Positions 5,858 to 8,400 of a DNA stretch of 8,400 bases are shown piece by piece. A program made the position numbers and the translations under genes. The notes beneath the pieces were generated by a model. That model did not search any database. It worked only from the letters and a program-made list of their open reading frames with translations, and was not told where the DNA came from. Location of the stretch: contig QMYO01000054.1 in the NCBI GenBank assembly GCA_003662715.1, forward strand, positions 1 to 8,400, in the 5' to 3' direction. How positions within the stretch are numbered: the first letter of the stretch is position 1; each line of letters starts with the position of its first letter. The DNA comes from Candidatus Bathyarchaeota archaeon. GTDB lineage: Archaea; Thermoproteota; Bathyarchaeia; Bathyarchaeales; Bathyarchaeaceae.

Positions 5858-6183
5858 AGCATGCACCGCAACAGCTTAGAGCAAGTCAGACATTCATCAG
5901 GAAGCGACTCGTCTCTTGCATGCGTTTTTAAGTATCCAAAATGATGGGGGCACGATTTTGAATTCGTTTCTTCCAGTTTTTTCGGGTGCTCAACTGGAAT
6001 TGGCGTAGGTCTTTGCGGTTCTTTGTCTCGTATGGGAACTTTATCCAGTTTAGCTATACAGTGTGGACAGACGTAATAGCTTTCTGTAGGCGTCTTTGAT
6101 AAATCCTTTAGCAGAAGAGGGTCTCCGAATGCTTTTCCGCATTTCGGGTTGGGACAAATTAGGCTGGGTTCCTGTAGTGTCAC
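5848..6183 (-). CDS. Small zinc-ribbon protein with C-terminal CPHxFGYL...CLTC motif, function unknown
   Basis: A 111-aa protein starting at GTG 6183. The N-terminal part has a zinc-ribbon pattern, C10/C15 and C39/C42 (CPNPKCG ... CPHC), a four-cysteine site for one zinc. A proline-rich linker (about 45-75) follows. The C-terminal 34 residues hold C78-P-H-H-F-G-Y-L, then PDEC98-LTC101 and C107-M. From memory, similar C-terminal endings occur in uncharacterised archaeal proteins, especially Bathyarchaeia and Thaumarchaeota, but this was not searched. C78, C98, C101 and C107 could form a second metal or iron-sulfur site. No membrane segment or enzyme motif is visible. It is divergent from the 6358 gene and convergent with moaE. 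No function is assigned. Confidence 0.75.
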   Translation of the reverse strand: MTLQEPSLICPNPKCGKAFGDPLLLKDLSKTPTESYYVCPHCIAKLDKVPIRDKEPQRPTPIPVEHPKKLEETNSKSCPHHFGYLKTHARDESLPDECLTCSKLLRCMLAK

Positions 6184-6188
6184 ACTTA

Positions 6189-6194
6189 CACCTC
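6189..6194 (-). promoter_or_regulatory. Ribosome binding site for the 6183 GTG start
   Basis: On the minus strand GAGGTG lies 5 nt before GTG 6183. It supports this start codon, as there is no ATG before the first cysteine pair. Confidence 0.6.
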
Positions 6195-6236
6195 GTTAAG
6201 TGTTTATACGTTCTTCTTGTATACAATAGGCACAAA

Positions 6237-6248
6237 CTTATATATTAA
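6237..6248 (-). promoter_or_regulatory. TATA box candidate for the zinc-ribbon gene
   Basis: On the minus strand TTAATATATAAG is centred at about 6242, predicting transcription from about 6217 and a leader of some 33 nt carrying the ribosome site. It overlaps the left arm of the dyad at 6239-6268. Confidence 0.4.
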
Positions 6249-6268
6249 GTCTTCTGTCTTAATACATA
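6239..6268. promoter_or_regulatory. Imperfect 11-bp dyad in the divergent intergenic region
   Basis: TATATATTAAG (6239-6249) and CTTAATACATA (6258-6268) pair at 10 of 11 positions around an 8-nt spacer; the inner 7 bp are perfect. It overlaps the likely TATA box of the minus-strand gene, so a bound regulator would block that promoter. The AT-rich composition makes chance symmetry more likely. The rest of the 174-bp region (6184-6357) holds only AT-rich sequence and a short TCAAAAC tandem at 6311-6325. Confidence 0.3.
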
Positions 6269-6357
6269 TTTAGAATATGAACCCCACATAACCAAATCAG
6301 CCAATTACCATCAAAACCTCAAAACACTCATTTACATCTTCATAATCATATCATAGT

Positions 6358-7050
6358 ATGAAAGAAGACTGCTCATTATGCGGCGCGACTTTTCCGCAAC
6401 TCTCCCTCATTCGTTGTCCTAGATGCGGAAAACTGTACTGCAGAAACTGCGTCATCTTCTCATGGGATAGAAGCCTTTTAAGAAACGTTCCCACTTGTCT
6501 AAACTGCGCTAGAAAGCTTGTTTCGCCGAGAAGAACGAGGAAAATTGGAACCAAGTACAGCCCACTTGGTAGATATCTAGCTCGGCGACAACCATCTACA
6601 AGTTATGTCACACTTAGTTTTGCTGAAATCGAAAAGATAATTGAAGATAATCTTCCTTCTTCAGCGTTTGAGCATCAGCATTGGTGGAGTAACGCGGCTA
6701 GTCGTGCTCAAGCTAAAGCATGGCTGAACGTAGGGTGGATAGTGCAGGACGTTAATTTAGATGATAAAACTGTAATCTTCAAAAGAATACGAAAACCTGA
6801 AACAAAACTTGACAGAAAACGGGAAAGAGACGTTGCGGTTTCAACCAAGAAGTCTTTTCAACCGCCCAAACCTCAAAAACCTCCAAGAAGAATGCCTTCT
6901 AAAACTAAAATAGCGCTTACTCTGGCTCGGCTAAAAAATGTGGAGCGTAGAAAACGCTCTATGAAAACGTATCGTGGCAAGTTTAAGCCGAAACCTGCTT
7001 TTGAAAAGAGACTTTATAGGTCAGAAGAGACGCCTGACAAGCAAGATTAG
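6358..7050 (+). CDS. Cross-brace zinc finger (FYVE/RING-like spacing) fused to DUF7662-like domain, function unknown
   Basis: A 230-aa protein in three parts. Residues 5-50 carry eight cysteines, C5/C8, C20/C23, C28/C31 and C47/C50, spaced CX2C-X11-CX2C-X4-CX2C-X15-CX2C. This is the two-zinc arrangement of FYVE and related treble-clef fingers, but the basic RHHCR lipid-binding motif of true FYVE domains is absent. Residues 67-143 (YSPLGRYL ... VTLSFAEIEKII ... LPSSAFEHQHWWSN ... AQAKAWLNVGW ... VIFKRI) match my recollection of DUF7662, an uncharacterised domain of bacteria and archaea. The tail from about 145 is strongly basic and proline-rich, suggesting nucleic-acid binding or disorder. There is no ribosome site before ATG 6358, and a weak TATA-like TTTACAT at 6331-6337 is about 24 bp upstream, fitting a leaderless message. 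It is monocistronic. The biochemical role is unknown; a DNA- or RNA-associated role is only a guess. Confidence 0.78.
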   Translation: MKEDCSLCGATFPQLSLIRCPRCGKLYCRNCVIFSWDRSLLRNVPTCLNCARKLVSPRRTRKIGTKYSPLGRYLARRQPSTSYVTLSFAEIEKIIEDNLPSSAFEHQHWWSNAASRAQAKAWLNVGWIVQDVNLDDKTVIFKRIRKPETKLDRKRERDVAVSTKKSFQPPKPQKPPRRMPSKTKIALTLARLKNVERRKRSMKTYRGKFKPKPAFEKRLYRSEETPDKQD

Positions 7051-7119
7051 TTATGGTTTTAGACTGAATTACCAAAGGCACTGATTTCCTACTGAAAAAC
7101 ATGCTTTGCCTGAGTTGTT

Positions 7120-7401
7120 CTACATTTCTTCCATTATTTTTAAGCATTCCATCATCATTTCTTTACATTTTTCTCTTATTTCCGGGGACATTTCTTTTAT
7201 CATTTTCCTACAGTCATTTTTGTCGAAATCTTTCATCATATTAGCCATTAAAGCGGGCATGTCCTTCATTATGATAGGCATGATTATTTCCATCATTTCC
7301 ATCTTCTCCTCATCACTCATGCTGGACATAAACTCCTGAATTATTTTCTGCTTCTCCTCTTTGCTCATACCAGCTATGAATTGCTTTATCATCGCTTCCA
7401 T
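7120..7401 (-). CDS. Methionine-rich small helical protein, function unknown
   Basis: A 93-aa protein with 21 methionines (about 23%) and three cysteines (C64, C79, C86), otherwise rich in Lys and Glu. It appears entirely helical apart from the prolines at 42, 49 and 73. Three segments begin alike with M-S-x-E and a basic residue two further on, and end in methionine 13 residues later: 12-25, 28-41 and 71-84. This suggests duplicated helical units with serine N-caps. Met clusters at about 34-56 could bind soft metals such as Cu(I), or form a flexible hydrophobic face as in the SRP54 M domain; neither is shown. There is no signal peptide or clear membrane segment. It has a strong ribosome site (GGGAGG, 7411-7416, 9 nt before ATG 7401). 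It lies downstream of acs on the same strand, but U-tracts and a TATA-like box between them suggest separate transcription. Confidence 0.72.
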   Translation of the reverse strand: MEAMIKQFIAGMSKEEKQKIIQEFMSSMSDEEKMEMMEIIMPIIMKDMPALMANMMKDFDKNDCRKMIKEMSPEIREKCKEMMMECLKIMEEM

Positions 7402-7432
7402 CGTAACAAACCTCCCAACACATTTGTATAGG

Positions 7433-7443
7433 TCTATAAATAA
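7433..7443 (-). promoter_or_regulatory. TATA-like box before the Met-rich gene
   Basis: On the minus strand TTATTTATAGA is AT-rich and lies 32-42 bp upstream of ATG 7401. The predicted start near 7413 would cut into the ribosome site, so the neighbouring ATTAAAAT (about 7443-7450) may be the real box. Weak evidence. Confidence 0.25.
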
Positions 7444-7451
7444 TTTTAATG

Positions 7452-7478
7452 CAAAAAATCGTTTTTTGTACCAAAAAA
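7452..7478 (-). terminator. U-tract terminator region after acs, with three complementary A/T arms
   Basis: On the plus strand this reads CAAAAAA (7452-7458), TTTTTTG (7462-7468) and CAAAAAA (7472-7478), with 3-nt spacers. The middle arm can pair perfectly with either neighbour. In the minus-strand transcript, 33 to 59 nt past the acs stop codon, it gives two U6 runs, the main signal for archaeal termination. Pairing is almost all A-U, so the U-tracts probably matter more than the hairpins. Confidence 0.5.
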
Positions 7479-7510
7479 GTGGATAAGAGCACAGGTTATA
7501 AAAAGATGTC

Positions 7511-8400
7511 TTAAGTTTTTGTTCCTACCAGTTTCTTAAGTTCTTCGTAGGCCTTTTTAACTTCCTCAACAGACGCTTCATCTTCAAGCGTAGAGATGTC
7601 TCCTATTGGCATATCCATTAAAACAGCCTTTAACACTCTCCTCATAATCTTGCCGCTTCTTGTTTTAGGAAGACTGTTCACGAAGTAAATTTCCTCTGGA
7701 GTAGCTATTGGACCTATAACCTCGCGCACGTGCATTTTTATCTCCTTCTTCAACTTGTCTGTAGGCTCATAGCCTTGTTTCAGTATAGCGAAGATAACTA
7801 CGCTTTCGCCCTTAACCTCATGGGGTTTAGCTATGGCTGCGGCTTCACTTACAGCGGGATGAGATATCGCGGCGCTTTCTAGCTCCATGGTTCCTATTCT
7901 ATGTCCAGCAATTTTCAATACTTCATCAGCTCGTCCCAACAACCAGAAGTAGCCATCAGCATCTCTTATGGCATAATCTCCTGTATAGTAGACTCCTGGA
8001 AACTTCGACCAATAGGTTTCCTTATACCTTTTCGGGTCTTGATACAGGGTCATGAGCATTCCTGGCCAAGGTTTCTTAATTACAAGGTAACCTTTGACGC
8101 CTGGAGGAACTGGTTTACCGTTCTCGTCAACTACCTCTGCATCAATACCGGGCAACGGCAGAGTTGCTGAGCCAGGTTTGAGAGGAACAAGTTCTATTCC
8201 CGGTGCGGGAGATATCATAAATCCTCCTGTCTCTGTTTGCCACCAAGTATCCACTATTGGGCACCTTTCTTCTCCTATATTTTTGTAATACCAAATCCAA
8301 GCTTCTGGATTAATCGCTTCGCCGACGCTGCCTAGTATTTCCAAACTTGAGAAGTCGTGCTTCTTGGGCCATTCATTTCCATACCTCATGAGCAATCTGA
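7511..8400 (-). CDS. acs: AMP-forming acetyl-CoA synthetase, C-terminal half (cut by window edge)
   Basis: About 296 C-terminal residues of an acyl-CoA synthetase of the ANL superfamily; full-length Acs is about 630-670 aa, and the frame stays open past the right edge, so the TTG at 8395 is an internal leucine codon, not a start. It makes acetyl-CoA from acetate, ATP and CoA through acetyl-AMP. In order: LGSVGEAINPEAW, the adenylation motif VDTWWQTETGG, the hinge and ATP-binding region YYTGDYAIRDADGYFWLLGRADEVLK split by the usual hinge aspartate, GHRIGTMELES, and PKTRSGKIMRR near the end, whose lysine forms the acyl-adenylate and is the known acetylation site of the family. The WWQTETGG and SVGEAINPEAW blocks point to the Acs/PrpE branch; acetate versus propionate cannot be settled without the N-terminal half. 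The stop TAA at 7513-7511 is followed by U-tracts. Confidence 0.9.
   Translation of the reverse strand, partial: RLLMRYGNEWPKKHDFSSLEILGSVGEAINPEAWIWYYKNIGEERCPIVDTWWQTETGGFMISPAPGIELVPLKPGSATLPLPGIDAEVVDENGKPVPPGVKGYLVIKKPWPGMLMTLYQDPKRYKETYWSKFPGVYYTGDYAIRDADGYFWLLGRADEVLKIAGHRIGTMELESAAISHPAVSEAAAIAKPHEVKGESVVIFAILKQGYEPTDKLKKEIKMHVREVIGPIATPEEIYFVNSLPKTRSGKIMRRVLKAVLMDMPIGDISTLEDEASVEEVKKAYEELKKLVGTKT

Noticed and set aside
6311..6325. Tandem TCAAAAC repeat
   Set aside because: Only two 7-nt copies in AT-rich intergenic DNA; too short and too few for a CRISPR or other repeat element.
7106..7339. Plus-strand open frame (77 aa) rich in Ile, Ser and Phe, resembling a membrane protein
   Set aside because: It is the complement of the Met/Lys/Glu-rich gene, whose codons read as Ile, Ser and Phe on the other strand. 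The minus frame has a strong ribosome site and repeated helical units; the plus frame has none.
1..8400. Search by eye for tRNA, rRNA, CRISPR arrays, transposase genes and terminal repeats
   Set aside because: Nothing recognisable was seen; coding genes account for most of the window and gaps between them are all below 200 bp.

Overview
The window looks like a chromosomal segment of an anaerobic archaeon, most likely from the Bathyarchaeia/Thermoproteota side or a methanogen-like relative. This is inferred from gene content: a four-subunit 2-oxoacid:ferredoxin oxidoreductase in the archaeal order delta-alpha-beta-gamma, a multi-cluster polyferredoxin resembling FwdF, Cys-rich zinc-ribbon proteins of archaeal type, GGTGA/GGAGG ribosome binding sites, and TATA-like boxes in front of genes rather than -35/-10 pairs. 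Lineage cannot be fixed without a marker gene.

Layout. 1-139 (minus): N-terminal part of a YfcE/MJ0936-type metallophosphoesterase that runs off the left edge. 140-295: divergent promoter region with a dyad symmetry. 296-4142 (plus): a tightly packed operon, korD-korA-korB-korC, followed after 49 bp by a six-cluster polyferredoxin. 4251-5246 (plus): a 2,4-diaminopentanoate dehydrogenase-like/DapB-fold oxidoreductase. 5312-5779 (plus): moaE. 5848-6183 (minus): a small zinc-ribbon protein with an unusual C-terminal Cys/His motif. 6358-7050 (plus): an eight-cysteine cross-brace zinc finger joined to a DUF7662-like domain and a basic tail. 7120-7401 (minus): a methionine-rich (about 23% Met) small helical protein. 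7511-8400 (minus): the C-terminal half of an AMP-forming acetyl-CoA synthetase that runs off the right edge.

How the parts may work together. The Kor complex interconverts 2-oxoglutarate (or another 2-oxoacid) and an acyl-CoA with ferredoxin as electron carrier; KorD and the co-transcribed polyferredoxin supply eight [4Fe-4S] sites in total for moving those electrons on. MoaE serves molybdopterin synthesis, which fits an organism using tungsten or molybdenum enzymes such as formylmethanofuran dehydrogenase, although none is encoded here. Acs links acetate to acetyl-CoA. The metabolism is therefore ferredoxin- and acetyl-CoA-centred. No mobile element, CRISPR array, rRNA or tRNA was recognised. 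The least explained parts are the zinc-finger/DUF7662 protein, the Met-rich protein and the small zinc-ribbon protein between 5848 and 7401.
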